Below, one piece after another: positions 53,791 through 63,424 of a stretch of DNA of 64,000 nucleotides (positions are counted from its first letter, which is position 1; each line of letters begins with the position of its first letter). Both the position numbers and the translations under genes were made by a program. The DNA lies in the NCBI GenBank assembly GCA_021817945.1, contig JAKAFL010000006.1, positions 45,362-109,361 on the forward strand, read 5' to 3'. The notes beneath the pieces are model-generated. The model had not been told where the DNA came from and ran no database searches. It saw nothing but the letters and a program-made list of their open reading frames with translations. The DNA comes from a bacterium (lineage in GTDB: Bacteria > Verrucomicrobiota > Verrucomicrobiia > Limisphaerales > UBA11358).

Positions 53791-54684
53791 TTATGAGATT
53801 GTGAACCATTCCAAATTAAAAACACGGGCAAAAGTTGCGACATACAAAAAGACGCGAACAGGCTCGCCAATCTGCTCGAACTGTTTAACCTCACGATCAA
53901 TAATTCGGATTTCCTCAAAAAAGATTGCCACTCTTGGGTTCTCAACCAGCCCAGATTTAACGTCGAGTGAACTAATAATTTCCTTTGAGAGGGATGACAA
54001 TTCTTCGTAAGCGCGCCTTCCGCTCATGTCGGCGGGTTCATTTTGGTTTTTTCTCAACTGCTCAATCATTTCAAACAACGGCGTTCCTTCGCTGAATTCC
54101 GCTTCAGGATTGGCCACGCCGTTTCCACCCGGTGTATTGTAAAACCACTTTGAATGGCCGGTTAAACGCGTTGCTTCTGGAAAAGTTGAATTTTCAATAA
54201 CTGTTCCGAGTGTGGTGTGGGCATACAGTTGAGACTCCCTGTGAAAAGCTGGCGAAGCGTATGCAACCAGCGCTCGCGTTCGCAGTCGTGCAGCCACACG
54301 CTCCAGCGCCAATTGTTGATTTGCATCAACTGTAAAACTCCAGCACGGGCCGTTGATCCCTGCGACGCGAACATGCCTCGGAGATCGTGAATAATAATTG
54401 GGACGCTTTGCCTGCAAAAAGAGGTTTAGACGAAAATTGGGCATTGCTCGGCGTGGGCGATGCCGCCAAATAAAATCCCAGTTGTATCGGTTCAGAAAAA
54501 CACCAACCGTCGCAGCCCGTCCAAGCAGTTGCCATAAACGCGGATTAGAAACAAACAAACCGTGGTCGAAGCCAAGATGATTCTCAAAAACCTGTCCCGG
54601 CGACCAAACATGCGGGTTTCCTAGCGCCAGTTGATTGTAAAGCGGCGCTTCGTATTCTTTTTCTTCAAACGCGGCTGTTTTCAT
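53791..54684 (-). CDS. Candidate nuclease partner (possible PD-(D/E)xK/QxK fold)
   Basis: A 297-aa protein without a named family that I can identify. The N-terminal third has VWSPGQVFENHLGFDHGLF (E34, D40) followed by FRLNLFLQAKRP (Q91-x-K93). An acidic residue followed by a strand with QxK is the pattern of divergent restriction-endonuclease-like nucleases, although the spacing of about 50 residues is long. The rest includes LVAYASPAFHRESQLY and a helical C-terminus (EELSSLSKEIISSLD). It lies 6 bp after drmMI and 9 bp before the Rad50-like ATPase, so it is co-expressed with both. Nuclease function is an inference; an adaptor protein is the alternative. Confidence 0.55.
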   Translation of the reverse strand: MKTAAFEEKEYEAPLYNQLALGNPHVWSPGQVFENHLGFDHGLFVSNPRLWQLLGRAATVGVFLNRYNWDFIWRHRPRRAMPNFRLNLFLQAKRPNYYSRSPRHVRVAGINGPCWSFTVDANQQLALERVAARLRTRALVAYASPAFHRESQLYAHTTLGTVIENSTFPEATRLTGHSKWFYNTPGGNGVANPEAEFSEGTPLFEMIEQLRKNQNEPADMSGRRAYEELSSLSKEIISSLDVKSGLVENPRVAIFFEEIRIIDREVKQFEQIGEPVRVFLYVATFARVFNLEWFTIS

Positions 54685-54690
54685 AATTCA

Positions 54691-57600
54691 TCACGCAAGG
54701 ACGAGTTCTTTGGCCTCCTTCGTCCATTTCGCGCGTTGGGGAATCGGCACGGCGTCTGGCGTTAACGTCGCGACGACGCGCAAGGCGAGCCAAGCATCGT
54801 AGCGCACGTCTTCCGAAAAGCTGGGACGCGGACCGTCGAGCAGGTGGAAGACCGGCCCGTCGTTCCCTTCGGTCACGGTGAGATTCTTTGCGCCGAGTTG
54901 ATTTAGGCTCTTTGGCAAGAGTCCATCCGGCACAGTCTCGTTCCACCGTGCTGCCCAAGCTTTTGCCTGCGCGGCCAGTTCGGCAGGCGCAAAGCGCTGC
55001 ATCAATTTCGGATTAGTCGAGAGCACGTAGGAGTCGAGCAGCCGTGGCCAGGCGAGGCTGCCGCCGGCTTCCGACAACAACGTGAGCACGAGGTTCGTGG
55101 TGTAGAGCAATGGCTGCGCTGCGGGCGGACGCCAGTCGGCGGGCAACTTCCGTTCGGTTGCATCCGGCGTGCCGATGCCAAGGGCGAGTTGCGCCTTGCC
55201 GGCCTTCGGAGTTTTTGCCGCAGCCTTCTTGGTCTTGGGCTTCTGCGCGGCGGCGGTTTGGCCGGCGAGTTCTTCTTCCTTGGCGCGCTCGGCGTTTAAC
55301 TTGAGCAGGCGGGCGAGGACTTCGTCGCGGATTTCGTCGGGCCAGCGGTAGCGCCAGGGTTTTTTGCGCTTGCGGGTCTTGCCTTCGGCATCGGACTCGT
55401 CCTCCTCGTCCTCGTAATCGAGCAGGAACTCGCAGGCGCATTTGGGGAGCAGGTCGGTCCAGCCGTAGGCGGTGAGGACGGCAGCATCCATCTGCGCGTG
55501 CAACTCGCGGAGCTTGAGGATGTCCGGGGAAGATTCTTCCGGGTCGTGGAAGCGGTTGTAGGTTTTGGTCAGGCCCTCGTTGTTCCGCACCATGAGCGCG
55601 GCGCGAAACTCGTAATACTCCCGCCCCGCCGCCTCCAGCGCCGCGTTCGTCTCGAAATCATTTGGAAATGCGAACGTTTCAAAGCAGTCGCTTGACGTAT
55701 AACGCAGCCTATCTTCAAGCGAACTAGCAAACAGGCGCGCCCAGACTTCATGCGTGCGGCTTTGCACAACCGCAAAGCCACTAAATGTCTCGATGCAAAA
55801 CACGTTTGCTGTTTGCGCATATACCCAATCAGTAGGCAGCATTGTGAACGCAAAATGTGCGCTTACTTGGGAGCTAACGAGGACTCGTTGCATCTGCGAT
55901 ACTCTCTCGTAAAGCTCTGGGCGATGGGCTTGATAAGCCCACCACCTCTTTTTTAAGGGGATATTGTTGGGGTTGTTTCCGAGAATTTCACGTTCCGGTC
56001 TGACCTTTGCTGAAATTATATCACGCAACTCCGGCCAAGCGTTGAGGTCTTTTTCTTCCTGCACGTCGGTGAGGTAAATCACATATCTATGAAACCATGC
56101 GCGAGGATCGGTGTTAATTTCCTCACCACCGACGTATGGAGGAATACGGGATTGCCAGTCAGGATGTAAGCGAAGTAATCGTTCCCGTTCAATGAGGGGA
56201 GAACATAGCGGATCATCATCCGCGAAAAGAAATCCCTGGCCGTAAATTTTACTTCCAATAGAAAAGAATGGGATCGCCCGCAGACGAGCAGGACTTTCGT
56301 CGGTGTTACCTTCAAACAAGTAGGCGCTGATTCGAGAAACACGTTTCTCGTCAAGAATCACAGGCAGGTAGGAGAAGCCCTTTGCGACATGAACAACGCT
56401 GACAGTAACAGCGGCGAGGCCGGGCCACTTGTAACGTTGAATCGCAGCATAGATATTGCCTCCAGTTTTGCATATCACCCGCAGACCACCTTCGCGGGTA
56501 TCACCTTGGCAAATTGTCTTGGTTGCAATCAGTCCGAACGTGCCTCCCTGTCGTATGACCTCAAAGCTTTTCCGAAAAAAGTAGGCCACAAGGTCGCAAT
56601 GGTGTTCACACGGAGGGAATTCCGTGACCAACCACTGGAAGTATGACATTCCACTCGACTCTGAGATTCGTGTGCCTCCCATGTATGGCGGATTGCCCAC
56701 GATGGCATCGAAGCCGGGATTTTCACGGTCGAACACTTCCGGGTATTCAATTTCCCAATGGAACGGCGTGACGGGAAATTTGCCGCCACGCAACGCGGCC
56801 ACTTCAGCGGTTGGCCGCTGGCTGACTTCGCCACGCAAATAATTTCCCAACCTGTCGGCCAGTTCCAGGCGCTTTTGCTCGCGAGCCTTGTCCTTGTCCG
56901 CCGCAAAAAACGCGGCAATGGCGGTGTCGCCGATCAAGCGCACGAAATCAAGACGCTCGTCCGCCACTTCCAGCTTTTGACGTTTCAGCACCGGCGAAGT
57001 GTAGTCGTCGCCCACGGCGAGCAGCGCCTGGCGTTCGCGCAGCGCGGCCGCCGTGCGTTTGCGGACTTCATCGGCGAAAAGCAACCGCTGGCCCGTCGGG
57101 GGATGCCAGGTGAAATCTTCAATCTGCCGGCGGGTCAAGCCGACGAGCGAATCGCCGCAGCGGATGGCATGGTCAACGAACGTGAACGGATGGTCTTTGG
57201 CCAGCGTCGCGAGCCAGAGGGAAAGTTTGGCGAGGTCCACGGCCATCGGATTGCGGTCCACGCCGTAAAGACAGCGTTGCGCGATGATGCGCATGGCGAG
57301 CAGTTCCTCGGTTTCATCGTCCGGGAGCGTCGGGCGTCCGCCGTGATGCCGCCACGCTCGCACGAGCGCGTCGCCAAGCTGGCGGCAAGTTTCCACGAGG
57401 AATGCGGCGCTGCCCACGGCGATGTCGCAGATTTTGAGTTCGAGGATTTGCGCGGGCGTCGGGTGTTCGCCAAGCCGTTTGAGAATCGGTTCGAGCGTCT
57501 TGCGGACAATCGGCTCGGTGAAAGAACGCGGCGTGTAATGCGAACCGCTGCGGCGGCGTTCGTCCGTGGGCTGCAATACGAGTCCGCCCTTGGGCACAGG

Positions 57601-59175
57601 GCCGGGCGTCGCGCCCCGGTCAACGCGTTTATCCATCGCGCCCAGCAGGTCGTCCACGGATGCGGCGGCTTTAAGCTTTTTCTCCGCCTCCCCGTTGAGT
57701 TCGGTGTCGGCATTTTCCTTGAGCCACTTGGAGCGCTCGGCGGCTTTCACTGCCAGCAGAGTTTCGAGATTCACCACTGGCGACGCGGGAACACTGCCGT
57801 TCTTGCGCTTGCCCTTGAGCGCGATGCTTTGGCCGCCGGAGACTTCGATGGCGAAGCCCATGATGGTTTGATATACCGAGCCGATTTCCTGAACGTCGAG
57901 CGTGCGGTAGCTCAAGCGTTCGCCATCGAGGATGAACAAATTGTGGAGGACGCGGTAAAGAGTGCCGTCGCTGACGAGCGGCAGGCGCGGCTCGGCGAGT
58001 GTGCGGCCTTCGAGAAACTTGAACCGTTCCGGGTCGAACAGGTGGCCGTGACGCGCGGGCATCTGCATCTGCGGATGCTTGCAGCCATTATACACGGCGC
58101 GGAAAAGGGAGAGCAGTTGCGCCCACGCGCCGTAGCGTTGATCCATCGTGTCGGGATAATGCTCGGCATCGGCGCGTAGCCGCTCGAACAGTCCGTGGAC
58201 GGAATAATGGCGGACGTAAAGTTCGGTGGGCTGTTTGGACTTGGGATCGGTCGGCACGATGCCCCGGTCTTCGGCAAAGAGCAGAAAGACCATCCGCATC
58301 AGCACCGTCAACAAGCCGGCATAAACGTCATCGGGATTTTTCGCGAGCACGGCGCGGAGCAATTCGCCTTTGGCGCGCTCGTCAGCGGCCTGGAAGCCGC
58401 GCAGAAGTTCGTAAAGCGAATCGAGCACCTGTTGCGCGAGCGTGGTGGAAACGGTGCTTTGGTATTCGCGGCTGCGGCGGAGCAGCGCGGGCAACCGGGC
58501 TTCACTCGGTGTCGCGCCGGAGCAGGCTTCGCGCAGCAGCATGTTCAGCGCGGCCAAAATGGGGCGTCCCGCAACTTCTGCCATGTGGCGAACGTGGAAA
58601 GTGACGTTGCCAGAGTTCTCGCCGTGCGGCGCGTAAAGCAGACGGATTTGCGTGCCGTTCGTCAAAACACCGATGGGAACTTTCGTTTCACGCAAGAGCC
58701 GCTCCATTCTTTGCGTCGGCGAAGCAGACCAACCGCGTTCATCCGCCGCGACACGAGCATCAAGATCAGTGGCGAGCGGAAGTGTTTGGACAAGCAACAG
58801 CCACGGTTGAATTACGTCCTTCGGGCGCGGGTCTTTGAATGCAAAAGTCGGGGCGAGTGTTTCGCCGTAATCCGGCAACGCGACAGTGAGCGAATCCGGC
58901 AACGGCCGGACGGCATCGAGTCCATGCAGGCAATCGTCCGGCCAGTTGAGAAAGCCGCGAGCAAATGCCGGGAAATCTTTGATGGCGCGAAGCGAGTTGT
59001 CATCGTCGGTGGTGACTTCCTTGACGAACGGAAGGAAACGCTCCTGCATGGGGAGCGTGTTCCGGTCCAGCACAACCTGCGCGTCCACGAGCGCTGTCGG
59101 CGACACGACAAGGCCGTCCTGCTGGACGTAGCCCAGCCAGGCTTTGTGGTCGCGGATTGGTGCGTCGTTGGACAT
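54691..59175 (-). CDS. drmMI: DISARM class 1 adenine-N6 DNA methyltransferase DrmMI
   Basis: A 1494-aa protein with a long N-terminal region (about 1-530) typical of DrmMI. An AdoMet-binding motif I follows (DIAVGSAAFLVETC, 584 onward) and the catalytic NPPY at 828-831 (DAIVGNPPYMGG). These place it with gamma-type N6-adenine methylases of the Eco57I kind. In class 1 DISARM it marks host DNA so that the DrmAB machinery does not attack it. The C-terminal part (about 1180-1300) has a Lys/Ala-rich linker (AAQKPKTKKAAAKTPKAGKA). It starts 2 bp after the metalloprotease gene stop. Confidence 0.9.
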   Translation of the reverse strand: MSNDAPIRDHKAWLGYVQQDGLVVSPTALVDAQVVLDRNTLPMQERFLPFVKEVTTDDDNSLRAIKDFPAFARGFLNWPDDCLHGLDAVRPLPDSLTVALPDYGETLAPTFAFKDPRPKDVIQPWLLLVQTLPLATDLDARVAADERGWSASPTQRMERLLRETKVPIGVLTNGTQIRLLYAPHGENSGNVTFHVRHMAEVAGRPILAALNMLLREACSGATPSEARLPALLRRSREYQSTVSTTLAQQVLDSLYELLRGFQAADERAKGELLRAVLAKNPDDVYAGLLTVLMRMVFLLFAEDRGIVPTDPKSKQPTELYVRHYSVHGLFERLRADAEHYPDTMDQRYGAWAQLLSLFRAVYNGCKHPQMQMPARHGHLFDPERFKFLEGRTLAEPRLPLVSDGTLYRVLHNLFILDGERLSYRTLDVQEIGSVYQTIMGFAIEVSGGQSIALKGKRKNGSVPASPVVNLETLLAVKAAERSKWLKENADTELNGEAEKKLKAAASVDDLLGAMDKRVDRGATPGPVPKGGLVLQPTDERRRSGSHYTPRSFTEPIVRKTLEPILKRLGEHPTPAQILELKICDIAVGSAAFLVETCRQLGDALVRAWRHHGGRPTLPDDETEELLAMRIIAQRCLYGVDRNPMAVDLAKLSLWLATLAKDHPFTFVDHAIRCGDSLVGLTRRQIEDFTWHPPTGQRLLFADEVRKRTAAALRERQALLAVGDDYTSPVLKRQKLEVADERLDFVRLIGDTAIAAFFAADKDKAREQKRLELADRLGNYLRGEVSQRPTAEVAALRGGKFPVTPFHWEIEYPEVFDRENPGFDAIVGNPPYMGGTRISESSGMSYFQWLVTEFPPCEHHCDLVAYFFRKSFEVIRQGGTFGLIATKTICQGDTREGGLRVICKTGGNIYAAIQRYKWPGLAAVTVSVVHVAKGFSYLPVILDEKRVSRISAYLFEGNTDESPARLRAIPFFSIGSKIYGQGFLFADDDPLCSPLIERERLLRLHPDWQSRIPPYVGGEEINTDPRAWFHRYVIYLTDVQEEKDLNAWPELRDIISAKVRPEREILGNNPNNIPLKKRWWAYQAHRPELYERVSQMQRVLVSSQVSAHFAFTMLPTDWVYAQTANVFCIETFSGFAVVQSRTHEVWARLFASSLEDRLRYTSSDCFETFAFPNDFETNAALEAAGREYYEFRAALMVRNNEGLTKTYNRFHDPEESSPDILKLRELHAQMDAAVLTAYGWTDLLPKCACEFLLDYEDEEDESDAEGKTRKRKKPWRYRWPDEIRDEVLARLLKLNAERAKEEELAGQTAAAQKPKTKKAAAKTPKAGKAQLALGIGTPDATERKLPADWRPPAAQPLLYTTNLVLTLLSEAGGSLAWPRLLDSYVLSTNPKLMQRFAPAELAAQAKAWAARWNETVPDGLLPKSLNQLGAKNLTVTEGNDGPVFHLLDGPRPSFSEDVRYDAWLALRVVATLTPDAVPIPQRAKWTKEAKELVLA

Positions 59176-59177
59176 CG

Positions 59178-60116
59178 TTATTCGGTTTCGGACTCCTCCT
59201 GCAATCCAACTCTGTTGCGAATGAGGTTGAAATAATCTCGGAAGCTCTCTACCGAAGGAAGCGTCTCATTGGTCATGTGCGTAAGGTGTAAATGGATGGT
59301 AGTGGCAGACACTGCCCAAGCCAGACCGTCTGGCAGTCCGGAGCTTTCGTTGGCGTGTTTAATTAGGAAACGCAACGTGCGATCAATGATGTTTGGATGC
59401 TTTCCCTCCTTCACCCGCTCCGGGTCGTGGATTTCTCCGATTGCTATCAAGGCAAATAGCGAAGCCAAAAGGGTGGTGCGCTTCTTGTGAACCAGAGGAT
59501 TCGGACTGTAATCTCGCCAGCGGTCCATGACCCAATCGTAGGCCCACTCATCTGCCTCGAACTCTTCGCGGAATAGCACATCCCTCGGTTGGTCCATCCC
59601 TCCGTGTCGCCGAATGACATGGCCGATTTCATGCAACACCGCGAACCCCCCAGCGCCCCAGAAAAGTTCGTTGGCTACAAGATGCACGTCGTCAACCGGG
59701 TTCAATTGAGGTTTGGGGAGGTCGGCTGGCCAGGGTGCGGGGTTGTCCTTGGCTTCTCCTTCCACTGCCCAGCGAAGCAGTGCGTCAACAACTCGCCCCT
59801 CGGGAGTCGCCGGCAGCAACAAAGGCCGAGTGAAACCATTTGCTTGAAACCGCATATACACATGCGTAGCAGCGTATGCAAACACCCAAAGACGCTCCAA
59901 TCCCCGAACGCCTATGTAAATTGGACCAATCATGTCGAAAAGATTAACTCCCTCAAATCTCATCGCCAGCGTTTCGCGATCTAGTTTGAACTGGATGTTC
60001 CGTTCCCGAACCAAAGTCCGCAGCTCTGACTCTCGCTCTGGTGCGAGCCGATAAGGAGCTTCGTCAAAAGCTGGGAGCAGCACCTCTATGGGGGATTGTT
60101 CTGGATGGCCGTTCAC
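59178..60116 (-). CDS. Zinc metalloprotease, Lit/peptidase U49-like
   Basis: A 312-aa soluble protein with LHEIGHVIRRH (H162-E163-x-x-H166), a zincin active site, and EEFEADEWA (about 184-192), the usual third-ligand region of gluzincin or ExxAD type. A helix FWGAGGFAVLHEIGH before the motif and its place in a defence island resemble the phage-exclusion protease Lit (peptidase U49), which cleaves EF-Tu. The similarity was judged by eye; other HEXXH immunity-type proteases such as ImmA/M78 remain possible. The start codon is GTG (60114-60116). It lies between drmD and drmMI, 53 and 2 bp from them. Confidence 0.7.
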   Translation of the reverse strand: MNGHPEQSPIEVLLPAFDEAPYRLAPERESELRTLVRERNIQFKLDRETLAMRFEGVNLFDMIGPIYIGVRGLERLWVFAYAATHVYMRFQANGFTRPLLLPATPEGRVVDALLRWAVEGEAKDNPAPWPADLPKPQLNPVDDVHLVANELFWGAGGFAVLHEIGHVIRRHGGMDQPRDVLFREEFEADEWAYDWVMDRWRDYSPNPLVHKKRTTLLASLFALIAIGEIHDPERVKEGKHPNIIDRTLRFLIKHANESSGLPDGLAWAVSATTIHLHLTHMTNETLPSVESFRDYFNLIRNRVGLQEESETE

Positions 60117-60169
60117 GATTTTCCTCCTTGTAGAGCGCTCTTTGATTCTGTTGATGTCGCGGTCATGGC

Positions 60170-63100
60170 TTATCCGGTTACAGGCCAGAGGTAGGCAAGG
60201 CCGACGGGTTCGATGCGGAACGACGCGACTTCGTAGAATTTACGCACGCGATCCGGTTCGCGCTGCAAATCACCTTCGACGTTGGCGAGCCATTTGTCCC
60301 AATAGCGGCGGTTAGATTCGAGCTGCCGTTTTTCCAAATCAATGCTCAAGAGCAATTGCGTCTGGTCGTAGCGGCCGAGTTCATTCAAGACGCGGCGCTT
60401 CTGGTCGTCGAGCACGCGGCGAATGGATTCGGCTTCGTCGTCACCGCGCTTTTTGAGTTTGGCCACGGCATCAGCTTTCGCCTCCTGCCCGCGCTGTTCA
60501 AGATGTGGCAACAAATCTTCAATGTCGCGGGCGAAGGAAGACTGAAGACGTTTGGCGACAACTTCAGGAACATTCGGATGTGCGCCGGGACGCAAGCCGT
60601 CTTCGAGCAATTCGAGCGTCTTGGATTCAGCTTCACGCGCGTAGGGCGTGAGCGTGCCACGGCGTGCCGAAATTTCCGTCCAGCGGGCGGTGACAGACAG
60701 GATTTCTTCGTGCAGTCGCACTGCCCCTGCGCCGTAGAGCGATAAGCGACCGAGCAAGACGACGCGCGGAACGGCGTCGGAAGTGTGCGCGAGGCAGGCA
60801 CGCGAAAGGTCGTGATGAACGAAGCCTTGCGAGAGGAAGCGACCGAGCAGGCGCTGGACGACGCGGTGTTGCAGGTGCAATTGCACGATGTCGTCGTCAA
60901 TTCCTTCCGGGGCGTTGAAAACGACGGGGCGGATGGGAGATTCAGTCCGCCATTGAAAATTGCGCGGGCCTTCCTCTGGCGCGGCCCGCAGCGTATCGAG
61001 CGTAACGGACCATGTCGGGTCAGCACCGTGGCGAACATCGAGGTTGGGAAAAACAAAGCGAGCGGGCGAGTTCGCCGGGGCGGGCGTCTGCTTCAGCGGT
61101 TCAGCGCCGAGCAATTCGAGCGAACAGGAGAGCGCGTCACGAAGCTGATTTTGGTCGAGTCCAATCCACTTGGAAGCGTCATTGATGCGGTTACGGAGAA
61201 CGTCAATTTGCTCCTGCAATTTCTGGCGCTCGCGGGATGTTTCGAGTTCTTCATCGGCGGTCGCGCGCTTCTCCTTGTCGAGATCTGCGGCTTCGATTTC
61301 GGCGGCGAGCTTGTCTGCTTCGTCGTGGCGAATGCCGGTGCGGATGGTGGTGGACAGGCGTTCTTCAAGCACGGCGGCGAGGCTGCCGAGCTCTTTGCGG
61401 ATGGTTTCGGTTTTGCGCACGAGCGCCCGCAATACGCGATCTTCCGGGCGCTGCTCGTAAACGAAGTAGTGACAGAATACCTCGGGTGACGGCTGGAGCT
61501 TGCGGTCAATGCGACCGTTGCGTTGCTCCAACCTGCTCGGATTCCACGGCACGTCAAAATGGAAAAGGTTGTGGCAGTGCGCCTGGAGGTTGATGCCTTC
61601 GCGCGCGGCATCCGTTGCGACGAGGATGCGGAGTGGATGCTCCTGCGGTGGGAGATTGAAGGCGCGCTTGATTGCCTCGCGCTTGTCGGGCGGTGTCGGG
61701 CCGTGATAGACCTCGATGCGATGTTCGGCGAGGTTGGTGTCGGCAATGGCCGTGCGGAGCATTTCGACGAGATAGCGCCGGGTGTCGTCGTATTCAGTGA
61801 AAATGAGGAGACGCAAATCGTTCCACTTCGCACCCGGACACATGTGCTGGCGAATCCATTCAATGAGGTAGCGAACCCGCGCGTCGGGTTGGCCGCGCCC
61901 CTGATCCGCCACTTTCTCCATTTCGGTGAGCAAAACTCTTTCGCGGGCAATGTTCGCACTCGTGGCACTGCCGGCGGTTGCGGTAGTTGCGGCTTCGATT
62001 TCCTGGGATACGAGTGCCTCCTGCTCTTCTTCGGAAAGCTGTGAGCGGTCGTCGTCGCTATCGATATTGTCGGCGAGCAAATCGAATTGCGCTGTTTGCT
62101 GTGGTGCTGGCGTGGTAGAAGCGGCGGCGGCCCAAATATTTTCCATCGTGCGCCGATGAACCGCGAGCGTGCGCGCGAACGCTTCGACGGACGAAAGGAG
62201 ACGCTGTTGCAGATGCGACACGAGCAAGGAAGCCTCGGCCTGCTTGCGCTTGGTCGCGTCGGCGAGACGGAGTTGGCGGACCTGGCGGTATTCGTCAAGC
62301 AGCTTGGAAAGTCTCAGTTCAGGTGCATCCGGTGAAAGTCCGGTGATGTCCACTTGCACGGGTTTGCGTTCGGCAAATCCGCCGACGAGTTTGCGCAAAT
62401 CTTCCTTGAGCCGGCGGACCATGACATCGTTCAAAGTGCCCTTGAGCACTTTGACACCGCGCGTGAAGCGTTGCGGGTCGAGCAATTCCAGCAATGCGCT
62501 GAAACTGTTGGAATGTCCGTTGTGCGGTGTCGCGGAAAGAAAAAGACGATGCTCAAAGCGCGGGGCGAGGTCGCGAATAGCGCGAGTGATGCGGGAATCA
62601 ATGGCGTATTTCGCGCCGCTTGACGGTGCGGCGTGATGCGCTTCGTCAAGAATCAGAAGTGAGCCGGGGCGGAAGTTGTCGAGCCAGTCGCGAAGTGGCG
62701 CGGTGTAGGTTTCGTCAATCAGCAGCTTGTGGGAGATAAGGAAACGCGGAAAGGTCGTCCACGGATTCACACCGTAGCCGCGTTCCTGGCGGACGCGGTC
62801 AATATAGGCGCGGTCGAGAATTTCAAAGGTGAGGCCAAAGCGGGCTTCAAGTTCTTCCTTCCACTGCAAGAGCATCGAAGGCGGACAGGCCACGACGATT
62901 TCGCGGACACGGCGGCGCAAGAGAAGTTCGCTGGCGATGAGCGCGGCTTCGATGGTTTTGCCGAGACCTACATCGTCGGCGATGAAAAGATTTACGCGCG
63001 GCAGCAAAAGGGCTTTGCGGAGTGGCTCAAGTTGGTAGGCGTCAATGCGAATGCCAGCGCGGAACGGTGCTTGAAAGATTTTTGGATCGGTGGCGGTGAC

Positions 63101-63424
63101 GCAATTCCAACGCAACGTGTGAATGTAGGCGCTGAAGTGGCGCGATTCATCGAATCCGCGTTTACCAATAGTCGCCCACGCCTCACCGTCGAGAATTTCC
63201 GCATCGAGTTCGAGTTCCCAAACGACTTCAAGTGGCTGGCTCTGGGCGTCGTCATCGAGACAGGCCATGCGGACAAGCGTGCCATGACGCCCAATAGGGA
63301 CGTGTTCGGTTGATTCCACCAACCAGGTGCGCGTGCGGACGCGAACAACCTGCCCTTGTGTCGGGGCATGGTGGCCATTCCATGAATCGCCAGCGATGGC
63401 TGGTTGTTCGGTCGTTGCGCTCAT
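60170..63424 (-). CDS. drmD: DISARM SNF2-family helicase DrmD
   Basis: A 1084-aa Snf2-type ATPase, the class 1 DISARM marker. It has Walker A DVGLGKT (151-157), VACPPSMLLQWKEEL, the DEAHH box (260-264), FLSATPHNGHSNSF, and C-terminal helicase motifs FTEYDDTRRYLVEML, LVATDAAREGINLQ and NPSRLEQRNGRIDRK. A long helical and charged part follows (about 740-1000). The N-terminal GQVVRVRTRTWLVE is typical of DrmD. It is the first gene of the defence operon, at the right end of the island. It begins with an ATGA overlap with a possible 61-codon frame upstream. Confidence 0.93.
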   Translation of the reverse strand: MSATTEQPAIAGDSWNGHHAPTQGQVVRVRTRTWLVESTEHVPIGRHGTLVRMACLDDDAQSQPLEVVWELELDAEILDGEAWATIGKRGFDESRHFSAYIHTLRWNCVTATDPKIFQAPFRAGIRIDAYQLEPLRKALLLPRVNLFIADDVGLGKTIEAALIASELLLRRRVREIVVACPPSMLLQWKEELEARFGLTFEILDRAYIDRVRQERGYGVNPWTTFPRFLISHKLLIDETYTAPLRDWLDNFRPGSLLILDEAHHAAPSSGAKYAIDSRITRAIRDLAPRFEHRLFLSATPHNGHSNSFSALLELLDPQRFTRGVKVLKGTLNDVMVRRLKEDLRKLVGGFAERKPVQVDITGLSPDAPELRLSKLLDEYRQVRQLRLADATKRKQAEASLLVSHLQQRLLSSVEAFARTLAVHRRTMENIWAAAASTTPAPQQTAQFDLLADNIDSDDDRSQLSEEEQEALVSQEIEAATTATAGSATSANIARERVLLTEMEKVADQGRGQPDARVRYLIEWIRQHMCPGAKWNDLRLLIFTEYDDTRRYLVEMLRTAIADTNLAEHRIEVYHGPTPPDKREAIKRAFNLPPQEHPLRILVATDAAREGINLQAHCHNLFHFDVPWNPSRLEQRNGRIDRKLQPSPEVFCHYFVYEQRPEDRVLRALVRKTETIRKELGSLAAVLEERLSTTIRTGIRHDEADKLAAEIEAADLDKEKRATADEELETSRERQKLQEQIDVLRNRINDASKWIGLDQNQLRDALSCSLELLGAEPLKQTPAPANSPARFVFPNLDVRHGADPTWSVTLDTLRAAPEEGPRNFQWRTESPIRPVVFNAPEGIDDDIVQLHLQHRVVQRLLGRFLSQGFVHHDLSRACLAHTSDAVPRVVLLGRLSLYGAGAVRLHEEILSVTARWTEISARRGTLTPYAREAESKTLELLEDGLRPGAHPNVPEVVAKRLQSSFARDIEDLLPHLEQRGQEAKADAVAKLKKRGDDEAESIRRVLDDQKRRVLNELGRYDQTQLLLSIDLEKRQLESNRRYWDKWLANVEGDLQREPDRVRKFYEVASFRIEPVGLAYLWPVTG

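Noticed and set aside
56758..58179. A 473-codon plus-strand frame opposite drmMI, and similar long antisense frames at 58195-59235 and 60785-61489
   Set aside because: They are low-complexity translations rich in Arg/Gly/Ala opposite confidently identified DISARM genes.
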